Notes under the pieces: model-generated | Told to the model about the DNA's origin: nothing | The model's input: only the letters and a program-made list of their open reading frames with translations | Database searches by the model: none | Made by a program: the position numbers and the translations under genes | In this document: one piece after another, positions 1 through 6,851 of the stretch | Numbering within the stretch: the stretch's first letter is position 1 | How the letters are laid out: every line of letters starts with the position of its first letter | IMG/VR virus record: IMGVR_UViG_3300033180_000004 | Span: 1 to 26,275 of that record | Strand: one strand, 5' to 3' | DNA length: 26,275 bases | Origin: a virus

Positions 1-2
1 GC

Positions 3-233
3 GAGAGCGAGATCGGCAGCGGCGGGCTGCGCGGGTCGATCGCCACGCACAAGGCGATGATCAACGCGGACGAGGTGCCGGTCGTGGTCGTCAATGCGGT
101 GATCACGCCGGGCACGATTGTCGGTACCGTCAGCGAGGTGTTCGTGCCCGGACCCGCCAGCTACAAGGTCGTTTCCCGCCCGCGTCTCGACGAGACCGGC
201 GCGATCTGGAACGTCGACCTGCAGGCGGCCTGA
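3..233 (+). CDS. Head-tail joining protein, C-terminal part (partial)
   Basis: The reading frame is open from the window edge and ends at the TGA at 231-233, so only the last 76 residues are seen. The fragment is rich in beta-strand-like stretches (PVVVVNAVITPG, VSEVFVPG, YKVVSRPRLDETGAIWNVDLQAA). A terminal pattern of a Y-x-V strand, a charged turn with a Gly, and a closing hydrophobic strand is what small head-tail adaptor or connector proteins (gpFII-like fold) often show. Position fits as well: it sits directly before the DUF6441-like and terminator-like genes, where head completion proteins occur in lambda-type modules. The assignment rests mainly on position, because no diagnostic motif is visible. 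The 2-base gap to the next start suggests translational coupling. Confidence 0.5.
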   Translation, partial: ESEIGSGGLRGSIATHKAMINADEVPVVVVNAVITPGTIVGTVSEVFVPGPASYKVVSRPRLDETGAIWNVDLQAA

Positions 234-235
234 CC

Positions 236-907
236 ATGCGTCCGTCGGCGGAGCTGGTCGGGCTGGACGACGTGCTGGGCGATATCGGCCGGCGCTTCGA
301 CAAGGCGCAGCTCGCCGGCATGAAGGATACGGCGAGCGGCCTGAAGGACGATCTGGCCGGCCAGTCCGAAGGGATCGTCGGCCCGCGCGTCGCCAAGGCG
401 TGGCGGGCAAAGACCTATGACAACAAGGCCGCGAACGAGGGCCCGGCGGCGTTCGTCTGGTCGAAGGCACCGAAGATCATCAGCTTCCACACGGCCAACC
501 AGGTCGTGCACGCGGTGCACGGCAAGTTCATGGCCATCCCGACCGAGGACGCCCCGATGAAGGGCGGCGGCGGGCGGATGTCGGTGGCCGAGGTCGAGGC
601 GCGTTTCGGCAAGCGCATCTTCTTTATCGGGCCGGACGATCACGGGTTCCACACGCCGAGTCAGCGGCGCGCCGGCATCGCCTTCCTGGTGCTGAAGGAC
701 CTGGTCGTGCGCAAGGCGTCGCAGCGTTATCGCAACGCCTCGGCGCGCGAGAAGGAAGGCGGTCGCAAGCCCTTGAGCGCGGTGATCATGTTCGTGCTGG
801 TGCCGCAGGTGCGGGGCCGCAAGGAAATCGATCTCGCCGCCACGGCGGATCGCTGGGCGGGGCAGGCGGTCGAGCTGATCCTCGCGCATCTGGGAGACGG
901 CGGTTGA
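236..907 (+). CDS. Tail completion / minor tail protein, DUF6441-like
   Basis: This 223-residue soluble protein starts 2 bases after the previous stop. The N-terminal third is charged and probably helical. The middle holds VAKAWRAKTYDN, followed by FVWSKAPKIISFHTANQVVHAVHGKFMAIPT and a Gly-rich segment (KGGGGRM). This combination of a 'rAWR' box, an 'iw.k...ii..f..g..i....gkyLaIPt' block and a later PxV region is what I recall for the DUF6441 family of phage proteins, common in alphaproteobacterial prophages. Its place between head joining and tail terminator genes is that of an HK97 gp10-like or gpZ-like tail completion protein. The function is inferred from position. The stop overlaps the TTG start of the next gene by 4 bases. 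Confidence 0.65.
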   Translation: MRPSAELVGLDDVLGDIGRRFDKAQLAGMKDTASGLKDDLAGQSEGIVGPRVAKAWRAKTYDNKAANEGPAAFVWSKAPKIISFHTANQVVHAVHGKFMAIPTEDAPMKGGGGRMSVAEVEARFGKRIFFIGPDDHGFHTPSQRRAGIAFLVLKDLVVRKASQRYRNASAREKEGGRKPLSAVIMFVLVPQVRGRKEIDLAATADRWAGQAVELILAHLGDGG

Positions 908-1329
908 AGGAATTTCAGGTGCTGCTCGGCGTCAAGGCGCTGGTGGCGGCTGCGGTGCCGCTGGCCGAGGTGCGCGGGTTCGACGAGGATACGACATATC
1001 CCGAGACGATCGCGCCCGACGGCACCGTGATGGGCTTCCCCGGTGATCCCGGGCAGCCGGAGGTCGATCTGAGTCCGATCGCGTATAATTACGACCAAGA
1101 GTTTCCGCTCGAGGTCGCGGTGCCGCCCGGTACTCCGGTCGAAGTGTTGATCGGGATGCTGACCGACATTGGCATGGGCGTGGCGGCCGACCCCACGCTG
1201 GGCGGCCTGTGCGAATATCTGGTCGCGACCGCGCCTGTGCTGCGCGACCGCACGACCAATTACGTCACCGGCATCTGGGCCGATGTGTCGATCATCGCGA
1301 GCTATTCGACCAGCGACCCGCTGGCCTGA
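904..1329 (+). CDS. Probable tail terminator protein
   Basis: This 141-residue protein uses a TTG start at 904 that overlaps the upstream TGA (TTGA), a typical coupled junction; no ATG lies early in the frame. The sequence opens with a short helix (LLGVKALVAAAVPLAEVRGFD), then an acidic loop, then a block PIAYNYDQEFPLEVAVPPG and a helix (VEVLIGMLTDIGMGVAADPTLGGL). The closing strands are TNYVTGIWADVSIIASYSTSDPLA. A regular alpha/beta protein of 130-140 residues ending in a beta strand with 'v.i.v.y.t...pl', located just before the tube gene, matches tail terminator proteins (lambda gpU, HK97 gp10-neighbour type). Such proteins cap the tail tube at the head-proximal end. The assignment is from architecture and order, not from a catalytic motif. 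Confidence 0.6.
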   Translation: MKEFQVLLGVKALVAAAVPLAEVRGFDEDTTYPETIAPDGTVMGFPGDPGQPEVDLSPIAYNYDQEFPLEVAVPPGTPVEVLIGMLTDIGMGVAADPTLGGLCEYLVATAPVLRDRTTNYVTGIWADVSIIASYSTSDPLA

Positions 1330-1356
1330 TTTCGAACAACGACAAGGAGAACGAGC

Positions 1357-2622
1357 ATGACCCGCGCACGCGGCGCCAATGCCCTGTTGGGTGGCGCCTT
1401 TGAAACCGTCTACGGCACGCCCCCGGCCGAGTTCCTGCGCCTGCCGTTCGTCTCGGCGAACCTCGGCGAAGAGCAGGGCCTGCTCGAGGACGATCTGCTC
1501 GGCATGGGCCGCGAGTCGCAGGATCCCGACTATGACGTCATCGTCAACGATGGCGACGTGGTCGCGCCGGTCGACAGCCGCCTGTTCGGTTTCTGGCTCA
1601 AGAGCATGTTCGCCGCGCCGGTCACGACCGCGTCGGGCGCCGCGTCGCTCGACCTGACCTTTTCCGCCCAGCCGACCGATACCTCGACCATCACGCTCGC
1701 AGGCACCGTCTGGACGTTCGTTTCGGGCAGCCCGAGCGGCAACCAGATCCAGATCGCGGGCACGCTCGCGCTGACGCTGGCGGCGGCGGTGACGGCGCTC
1801 AACGGCAGCGCGATCGGCGCGATCGCGGCGGCGACCTATTCGGCGGTGGGCGGCACCAAGCTGCATATCGTGTTCGACACGGCCGGCCCGGCGGGCAACG
1901 CCTATACCGTGGTGGTCAGCGCCGGTTCGCGTGCCACGATCCCCTCGGCGACGCTGACCGGCGGGACCAATGCCCATGTCTTCACCTCGGGCGCGCTGGT
2001 GCTGCCGAGCATGTCGCTGGAAATCGGCCTGTCCGACATCGCGAAATATTTCATGAACTTCGGCTGCATGTCGAACCAGATGAAGATCGCGCTGGCGGCC
2101 AAGGGCAAGCTCAACGCCACCATGTCGCTGATCTGCCAGGGCGAGCTGCCCGCGACCAGTGCGGCGGCCGATGCCAGCGAGGCGGTGGCGGATGTGTTCC
2201 GCTTCGCCCAGGCGACCGGCTCGATCAAGAAGGACGGTGTCGAACTGGGCGACATCACCTCGGGCAACATCGCGGCGAGCAACAATCTCGACAAGATCGA
2301 GGTCATCCGGCGCGACATGCGCATCGCCGGCGCCGATCCGGCCAAGTTCATGGCCAGTGGCGATGTCAGCGCGCGATTCGGCGACATGACGCTGTACGAT
2401 GCGGCAACCGGCAAGACGCCGATCGACCTGAGCTATGGCTGGGCGCGCGACAGCCACTCGCTGACCTTCGACCTGCCGCGCGTGTTCCTGCCCCGCACCA
2501 AGCGGCCGATCACCGGGCCGGCCGGCATCCAGGCACAGTTCAACTGGCAGGCCTCGGGCGCGCTCGGCCACGCGATGACGGCGACGCTGGTCAACGACCA
2601 GCCGGGCACGCTCTATGCTTAA
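1357..2622 (+). CDS. Major tail tube protein with inserted beta domain
   Basis: This 421-residue protein is preceded by an AAGGAGA ribosome binding site 7 bases from the ATG, the best site in this stretch, as expected for the most abundant tail protein. Residues 1-88 and about 204-421 look like the phage tail tube fold: N-terminal TRARGANALLGGAFETVYGTPP, a 'G...gdv..pvd.r.fGfWLKSMFAAP' block, then HVFTSGALVLPSMSLEIGLSDI and a C-terminal segment on Phe/Tyr-rich strands. Between them, residues about 89-203 form a separate Thr/Ala/Gly-rich unit: TITLAGTVWTFVSG, a 'GNQIQIAGTLALTLAAAVTALNG' helix and a GNAYTVVVS strand. This resembles the small insertion domain with 'tYtFv', 'aatLaaaINa' and 'gNaitlt' motifs found in many phage structural proteins. 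The insert explains the length, since tube proteins of this type are usually nearer 300 residues. It probably decorates the tube exterior. Confidence 0.85.
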   Translation: MTRARGANALLGGAFETVYGTPPAEFLRLPFVSANLGEEQGLLEDDLLGMGRESQDPDYDVIVNDGDVVAPVDSRLFGFWLKSMFAAPVTTASGAASLDLTFSAQPTDTSTITLAGTVWTFVSGSPSGNQIQIAGTLALTLAAAVTALNGSAIGAIAAATYSAVGGTKLHIVFDTAGPAGNAYTVVVSAGSRATIPSATLTGGTNAHVFTSGALVLPSMSLEIGLSDIAKYFMNFGCMSNQMKIALAAKGKLNATMSLICQGELPATSAAADASEAVADVFRFAQATGSIKKDGVELGDITSGNIAASNNLDKIEVIRRDMRIAGADPAKFMASGDVSARFGDMTLYDAATGKTPIDLSYGWARDSHSLTFDLPRVFLPRTKRPITGPAGIQAQFNWQASGALGHAMTATLVNDQPGTLYA

Positions 2623-3136
2623 GGTGGGGCCGCGCGTCGACAAATGGCTCGGCGATCTCGCCAGCACCGACAAGAAGGATCCGCGCCCCTTCCTGATGCC
2701 CGGGGTGCGCGTGAAGTTCGCGCCGGTTGCGCGGCCTGCGGTGCGCGCCGGCACCAGGGCTGGGCGCGCCGTGTTCGCCGCGGACGGTGGCGATAACGAG
2801 GAGGCGGGCGACGCCTATTCCTATGAGTTGATCCTGCGCGGGATCGTCGAATGGGAGGGCGTGGTCGACGAAGCGACCGACGAGCCCTTGCCCGTGACGC
2901 CCGAGATGGTCGCGCTTGTGCTGGCCGACCCGGATTTCTTCGCCGCGGCCGATCGCGTCTATGCGCTGCCCCATGCGGTGCAGAGTGCGGAAAAAAACGG
3001 CTTGTCCGTCTCGCCGAGTGGCACTGGCGAAACGGGGACCGGGGCGCGCGCTATTGCCAAACCACGTGCCAGAAAACGGACGGCAGCCGCTGCGAAAAGT
3101 GCCCCTACACCGTCGAAGCGCTCCAGACCGAGATAG
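2615..3136 (+). CDS. Tail assembly chaperone, short form (gpG-like)
   Basis: This 173-residue protein overlaps the tube stop by 8 bases and lies between tube and tape measure, the standard place for lambda gpG-type chaperones. Residues 1-125 look genuinely coded: a basic N-terminus (VGPRVDKWLGDLAS), YSYELILRGIVEWEGVVDEATDEPLPVTPEMVALVLADPDFF and a helix FFAAADRVYALPHAVQ. After residue 128 the frame turns into a low-complexity Arg/Lys/Ala/Thr tail (PRARKRTAAAAKSAPTPSKRSRPR) with no sign of a fold. That is expected for translation past a frameshift site that is normally used part of the time. The short form is made when no slippage occurs. In lambda, gpG and gpGT bind the tape measure and recruit the tube protein. 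Confidence 0.75.
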   Translation: MLKVGPRVDKWLGDLASTDKKDPRPFLMPGVRVKFAPVARPAVRAGTRAGRAVFAADGGDNEEAGDAYSYELILRGIVEWEGVVDEATDEPLPVTPEMVALVLADPDFFAAADRVYALPHAVQSAEKNGLSVSPSGTGETGTGARAIAKPRARKRTAAAAKSAPTPSKRSRPR

Positions 3137-3372
3137 GCGAGGAGGTCTGGCACGTCCTGAACATTTGCAGCAGCCAGCTGCGCTTTCAGCTCCATCCGGT
3201 GCCGATGGGCATGGGCGTGACGATGGCAAGCGAGCCGATCGGGCTGGATTTCGGCGCGGTGATGGCGATGGGCGACGCGCTGGGCTGCGACCTGCCCCTG
3301 CTTGCCGAAGTTCTGCCGTTCGTTGAATATGCCATCGTCGAGGGAGCGAGTGACGATGGCGACGAGGAGTAG
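2615..3372 (+). CDS. Tail assembly chaperone, -1 frameshift fusion (gpGT-like)
   Basis: Slippage at 2992-2998 moves ribosomes from the frame of the 173-residue protein into the -1 frame, giving a product of about 252 residues (128 upstream plus 124 downstream codons, stop 3370-3372). The downstream part has no plausible start of its own near the join but is clearly coding. It carries LAEWHWRNGDRGARYC, a C148-x3-C152-x7-C160-x2-C163 cluster, and then EVWHVLNICSSQLRFQ...IGLDFGAVMAMGDALGCDLPLLAEVLPFVEYAIVEG. The last block resembles the T domain of phage tail chaperones (DUF1799-like: 'W..l...tQWR..-.G..GLDy.av'). In lambda the T domain binds tube subunits and the G domain coats the tape measure. 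The Cys4 cluster is an addition I do not know from lambda. Confidence 0.8.
2992..3033 (+). promoter_or_regulatory. Programmed -1 ribosomal frameshift signal (A AAA AAC plus hairpin)
   Basis: In the upstream frame the codons read GAA AAA AAC, so bases 2992-2998 form the canonical X XXY YYZ heptamer A AAA AAC; G GAA AAA overlaps it as a second possibility. A 9-base spacer follows. Bases 3008-3015 can then pair with 3026-3033 (seven of eight pairs), and 3017-3019 with 3023-3025 over a GGC loop with one bulged G. A slip of -1 joins the chaperone N-terminus to the open frame that carries the conserved T-like domain. Spacing and direction both fit known bacterial and phage frameshift stimulators. 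The efficiency cannot be read from the sequence. Confidence 0.8.
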
Positions 3373-3802
3373 GACCGCGACGATCGTCGCCGGCGTCGTG
3401 CTGTTGGCCGCCCTGGGCTTCATGTCGGGGTGCCAGTCATCTCGCGCCAAGGCGGTGTCACTGTGCCGCGAATATTATGGAGACGATGCGGTCGGGGAAC
3501 CGACGGTGCTCGATCTGCCGATCTCCGATGTCGAGTTCGTTCGGAAGTACATGCCCGGCGAAAAGAATGCGGCGATTCTGTTGGGTCTAAAGGTCGAGGC
3601 GGAGCATGAGTCGCTCGGCGTTCGGAATGTGATCTTTGCGAACTCTCCGCTGCCGGTGAAGCCGCAGTGCGCCTTTCGAACGCACGACGGCGATTTGTCT
3701 GACCTCGCCGAGGGGGAAATGCACTCGGCACAGGCAACGCGTTTACTTGTAAACGCAAGAGTGTCGCCGCCCTCGTCGCAATGGCCACCCTGCTGCATGT
3801 AG
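3356..3802 (+). CDS. Small exported lipoprotein of unknown function (moron candidate)
   Basis: This frame overlaps the end of the frameshift product by 17 bases. I start it at the ATG at 3356 (148 residues) because this gives a clean lipoprotein signal: basic N-terminus MATRSRT, hydrophobic core IVAGVVLLAALGF, lipobox MSGC with Cys at residue 24 and a Q-S-S-R mature start. An upstream ATG at 3302 would bury the signal. The mature part is acidic, with pairs of Cys and no recognised domain. Its base use is visibly less GC-rich than its neighbours and includes rare codons such as CTA and AAT/GTA-rich stretches, a mark of recent acquisition. A lipoprotein gene wedged between chaperone and tape measure is not needed for tail building. 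Receptor masking or superinfection exclusion is a possible role, by analogy with phage lipoproteins such as T5 Llp. That is inference only. Confidence 0.6.
   Translation: MATRSRTATIVAGVVLLAALGFMSGCQSSRAKAVSLCREYYGDDAVGEPTVLDLPISDVEFVRKYMPGEKNAAILLGLKVEAEHESLGVRNVIFANSPLPVKPQCAFRTHDGDLSDLAEGEMHSAQATRLLVNARVSPPSSQWPPCCM
3739..3756. promoter_or_regulatory. Perfect 8+8 bp inverted repeat (possible operator)
   Basis: GCGTTTAC-TT-GTAAACGC is a perfect dyad of 8-bp arms with a 2-base centre, lying in the last quarter of the lipoprotein frame. It is AT-rich for this genome and is the size of a dimeric repressor site. It is too tight for a hairpin loop in RNA. No regulator for it is visible in the window. 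Confidence 0.4.
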
Positions 3803-3821
3803 GGCGACCGCTCGGATAGAA

Positions 3822-3838
3822 ACGCGCGGCGTGCGCGT
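3822..3838 (+). repeat. Small hairpin ACGCGC / GCGCGT
   Basis: Six-bp perfect arms (3822-3827 and 3833-3838) around a 5-base loop, followed by CGTTATTT, lie in the gap between the lipoprotein stop (3802) and the tape measure start. It could be a weak terminator or part of a paused structure just before the stronger one at 3863. Confidence 0.35.
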
Positions 3839-3862
3839 CGTTATTTAATGAATGCATCATCG

Positions 3863-3893
3863 GCCGTCGGGGTTTCCCGGCGGCTTTTCTTTT
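3863..3893 (+). terminator. Intrinsic terminator directly upstream of the tape measure gene
   Basis: Bases 3863-3871 pair with 3876-3884 over a GTTT loop, giving nine pairs with one G-U, followed by TTTTCTTTT. This is a textbook factor-independent terminator. Its U tract runs straight into the GGAG ribosome binding site (3894-3897) of the next gene, so part of the late transcripts should end after the chaperone/lipoprotein genes unless antitermination acts. Confidence 0.8.
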
Positions 3894-3902
3894 GGAGCAA
3901 CC

Positions 3903-6851
3903 ATGGCCGAGAAGTCCGTTTCGATACGCCTCGGCACGGCCGGCAAGGCACAGGTCAAGGGCGACCTCGTCGAAATCGGCGACACCGGCGAAGCACAGGT
4001 CGGACGCTGGTCGAAGGCCTATCAGAAGGCGGGACAGGATGCAGAGGCGGCGGCAGAGCGCCAGGCGCGTGCGGCGGCGAAGCTGGCGGCGATCGTCCCG
4101 CAGACGCCGGTGCAGATGCGCATCAACGATACCAACAGCACCGGATTCGGCCAGTATGAAGGCAGCGCCCGGGCCTCGGCGCTGGCGTTCGCACAGCTCG
4201 CCCAGGCCGAGGCCGATCTCACGGCGCGCAGCCGTGCCTTTGTGGCGGCGATCGACCCGGCCTTCGCCGCGCAGGCGCGATTCGATGGCGAAATGCGTGA
4301 GGCGCGCACGCTGATCGCGGCGGGCGGCATTTCGCTCGACCAATATTGCGCGAAGCTGCGCGTCGAGACCGGGCTACTTGAGCAAAGCGTGGCGGTGCAT
4401 GGCCGCGCCGGAGTCTCGGTCGGCCAGCTTCGTGCCGGCACACAGCAACTGTCCTTCCAGATCGGCGACGTCGCGCAGGGCATCGCCATGGGCACGCCGC
4501 TCATGACGATCTTTGCGCAGCAGACGGGCCAGGCGGTCCAGGCGGTGAGCCTGATGACCAATGCGACGGGCGGCTTCCTCGGCTTTATGGCGGGGCCGTG
4601 GGGTGCGGTCCTCACCGGCGCTGCGATCATCCTCGGCACGCTGGTCAGCAGGACATTCGACAGTGCCAATGCGTCCGATGTCATGGCGGCGCACCAAAAG
4701 ACGCTCGCCGACATGATCGACCAGACGACGGGTCGGATCAAAGAACAGAGCGTGGCGCTGCTGCTCAACCAGGCGATTCAGGCGCAAGGCGACATCAAGG
4801 AAGCGCAGCGCAAAGCGGACAAAGCCAAAAAATCGATCATCGCGGGCCGCGATCAGCGAGACCTTGCGGGCGGGCTCGATACGCCGGTCTATATAGATCA
4901 GGATCCCCGCATCGTCAGCGCCGTCAATGCCTTCCAGAAGAGCGGCAACGCTGACGCGCTCGCGCTCGCGCTCGGCAGGATCAACGCGAATACGCCGGCG
5001 TTGAAAGCTTCAAAGGCGGCATTGGTCGCGCTCGCGGCCGAATATGTCACCGCGAACCGCCAGGCGCAGCAATTCTCGGCGCAGCAGCGCCTCTTGACCG
5101 GTGCCGAGAAGCCCGGTGACCGTAAGCTGGCCCTCGGTCAGTTCGGCCCTGACGCGCCGGACCTCGCGCTGGCGGACGCCCAGGCCAAGCTCGCCGCGGC
5201 GACGACGAAGCGGGAGCGCGCGACGGCGCAGGCGACGATCACTCAGATCACGGCCCGCAAGGAATTCGGCGACGGCACGATCACGCTGGCGCAATATACC
5301 GCGCGGATGGCCGAGGCCGACAAGGCGGTGAACGCCAGCCAGGTGCACACCGATCGCCACGGCCAGTCGCTTGCCCGCAACGCGGCGGCGATGGTTGTCA
5401 ATGCGTCGGCGGCGATCGATCTCGCGCGCGCCTATCTGCTCGGCGGCGATGCCGCGTTGAAGGCGGAGGCGGCGCGCAAGGGCCTGACCGATGCCACGCG
5501 CAAGGGCATCGACGGCGACGCGCAGACCGCGCGTCAGCTGGCGATCATGGTCGGCGACCAGCTGGTCAAGGGCGCCCAGTCCGTCGCCCAGCTGCGCGAG
5601 GAGACGATGGCGCGCGCCGCGGTCGATGCGCAGGTCAAGGCCGGCGCGCTCGACGTCAGCGACATGGCGCGCGCGCTGTCGGACGAGGCGGCGCTGCGTC
5701 CCCTGCTCAAATTGCAGATGGTCGCCCAGGGCGCCGCGCTGGCGGCGCTGACCGACGTGATCGTCGCCTATCGCGCGGCACTGGCCGATGCGCATGCCGA
5801 GGAGGATCGCGGCGCCGCGCTGAAGGCGATCAAGGATGCCGGCGACCGGGTGGCCGAGTTCAAGGCGCAGATCGCCGATCTCAGCAGCGACCCCGCGACG
5901 CAGGCGATCAACGCCGCGGCGCGCGGTGCCAACCGGCAGGCCGATGACCTGCATCTGCAAGGCGGCGATCGTCAGTCGTTCCTCGACGCGCAGGCCGAGC
6001 AGGCGCGCGCTGCGGCGGCGCTCGACCGCGCGCGCTATTTCGACCAGACCTTCCGCCAACAGGCGAACGATAACGAGATGACGCAGGCGCAGATCGCGCT
6101 GCTCGGTGCCACGGCCGACAAGCGTGAGATCATCCTCGACCATCTGCGCCGCGAGCAGGAACTGAAGGAACGCGGCCTTTCGCTCGATAGCGAGGAGGGC
6201 CGCGCGCTGCTCGAGCAGGGCGACGCGCTCGAGGCGAACCGGATCAAGCTGCAAGCCATGGGCCGCGATCTCGACGAGGTGCGCCAGTTCGGCGAGAAGC
6301 TGGTCGACGACGTCCTCGACCCCAGCAACTGGACCAGCTTCGGCGATGTCGCGCACATGGTTCTGAAGGACATCGAGGCCGAGCTGATCAAGCTGACGCT
6401 GATCAACCCGATCAAGAACTGGCTGTCGGGTCAGAACAACACGACGTCCGGCGGGTTTTTCTCGTCGTTGTCGTCGCTGTTTGGTGGTGGTGGCAGCAAG
6501 GACCCTGGCGGCGGCATCGTCAGCTCGGTCAAAGGCAGCAACGCGACCGGGACCGAGAACTGGTCCGGCGGCATGACCTGGCTGGCGGAAAACGGGCCGG
6601 AGATCGTCAACCTCCCGCGCGGTTCGCGCGTCTCCTCGGCGGCCGAGACGCGGCGCATGCTGGCGAACGACAATCGCGGCGGGGGCAATGTGTACCATGT
6701 CGATATGTCGAATTCCGTGGTCGACAGCGAGCTGTGGCAGCGGCTCGAGGCGATGACCGACGAGAAGTCGGCGGCGGCGGCCAAGCAGGGCGCCGAGGGC
6801 GGTTTCATGGCGATGCAGGATTTCCGCCAGCGTAGTCACGGGCGCGGCTGA
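3903..6851 (+). CDS. Tail length tape measure protein
   Basis: The start at 3903 is chosen because GGAG lies 5 bases upstream; an in-frame ATG at 3852 would place the terminator hairpin inside the gene. The product is 982 residues, mostly Ala/Gln/Arg/Glu-rich helix, as in phage tape measures. Residues about 195-250 carry the typical lambda-type block: LSFQIGDVAQGIAMGTPLMTIFAQQTGQ, then a hydrophobic segment GGFLGFMAGPWGAVLTGAAIILG that may insert in the host membrane during DNA delivery. The C-terminus has a Gly-rich linker and WLAENGPEIVNLPRGSRVSSAAETRRM, a conserved tape measure ending. With the lambda relation of about 0.15 nm per residue, the tail would be near 150 nm (inference). It is the largest gene of the module and has no Mu-type contractile companions. 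Confidence 0.93.
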   Translation: MAEKSVSIRLGTAGKAQVKGDLVEIGDTGEAQVGRWSKAYQKAGQDAEAAAERQARAAAKLAAIVPQTPVQMRINDTNSTGFGQYEGSARASALAFAQLAQAEADLTARSRAFVAAIDPAFAAQARFDGEMREARTLIAAGGISLDQYCAKLRVETGLLEQSVAVHGRAGVSVGQLRAGTQQLSFQIGDVAQGIAMGTPLMTIFAQQTGQAVQAVSLMTNATGGFLGFMAGPWGAVLTGAAIILGTLVSRTFDSANASDVMAAHQKTLADMIDQTTGRIKEQSVALLLNQAIQAQGDIKEAQRKADKAKKSIIAGRDQRDLAGGLDTPVYIDQDPRIVSAVNAFQKSGNADALALALGRINANTPALKASKAALVALAAEYVTANRQAQQFSAQQRLLTGAEKPGDRKLALGQFGPDAPDLALADAQAKLAAATTKRERATAQATITQITARKEFGDGTITLAQYTARMAEADKAVNASQVHTDRHGQSLARNAAAMVVNASAAIDLARAYLLGGDAALKAEAARKGLTDATRKGIDGDAQTARQLAIMVGDQLVKGAQSVAQLREETMARAAVDAQVKAGALDVSDMARALSDEAALRPLLKLQMVAQGAALAALTDVIVAYRAALADAHAEEDRGAALKAIKDAGDRVAEFKAQIADLSSDPATQAINAAARGANRQADDLHLQGGDRQSFLDAQAEQARAAAALDRARYFDQTFRQQANDNEMTQAQIALLGATADKREIILDHLRREQELKERGLSLDSEEGRALLEQGDALEANRIKLQAMGRDLDEVRQFGEKLVDDVLDPSNWTSFGDVAHMVLKDIEAELIKLTLINPIKNWLSGQNNTTSGGFFSSLSSLFGGGGSKDPGGGIVSSVKGSNATGTENWSGGMTWLAENGPEIVNLPRGSRVSSAAETRRMLANDNRGGGNVYHVDMSNSVVDSELWQRLEAMTDEKSAAAAKQGAEGGFMAMQDFRQRSHGRG

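Noticed and set aside
727-2754. Long minus-strand frame of 675 codons opposite the tail genes
   Set aside because: It is Arg/His/Asp-rich with no domain and lies opposite well-supported + strand genes; it is a by-product of GC-rich codon use.
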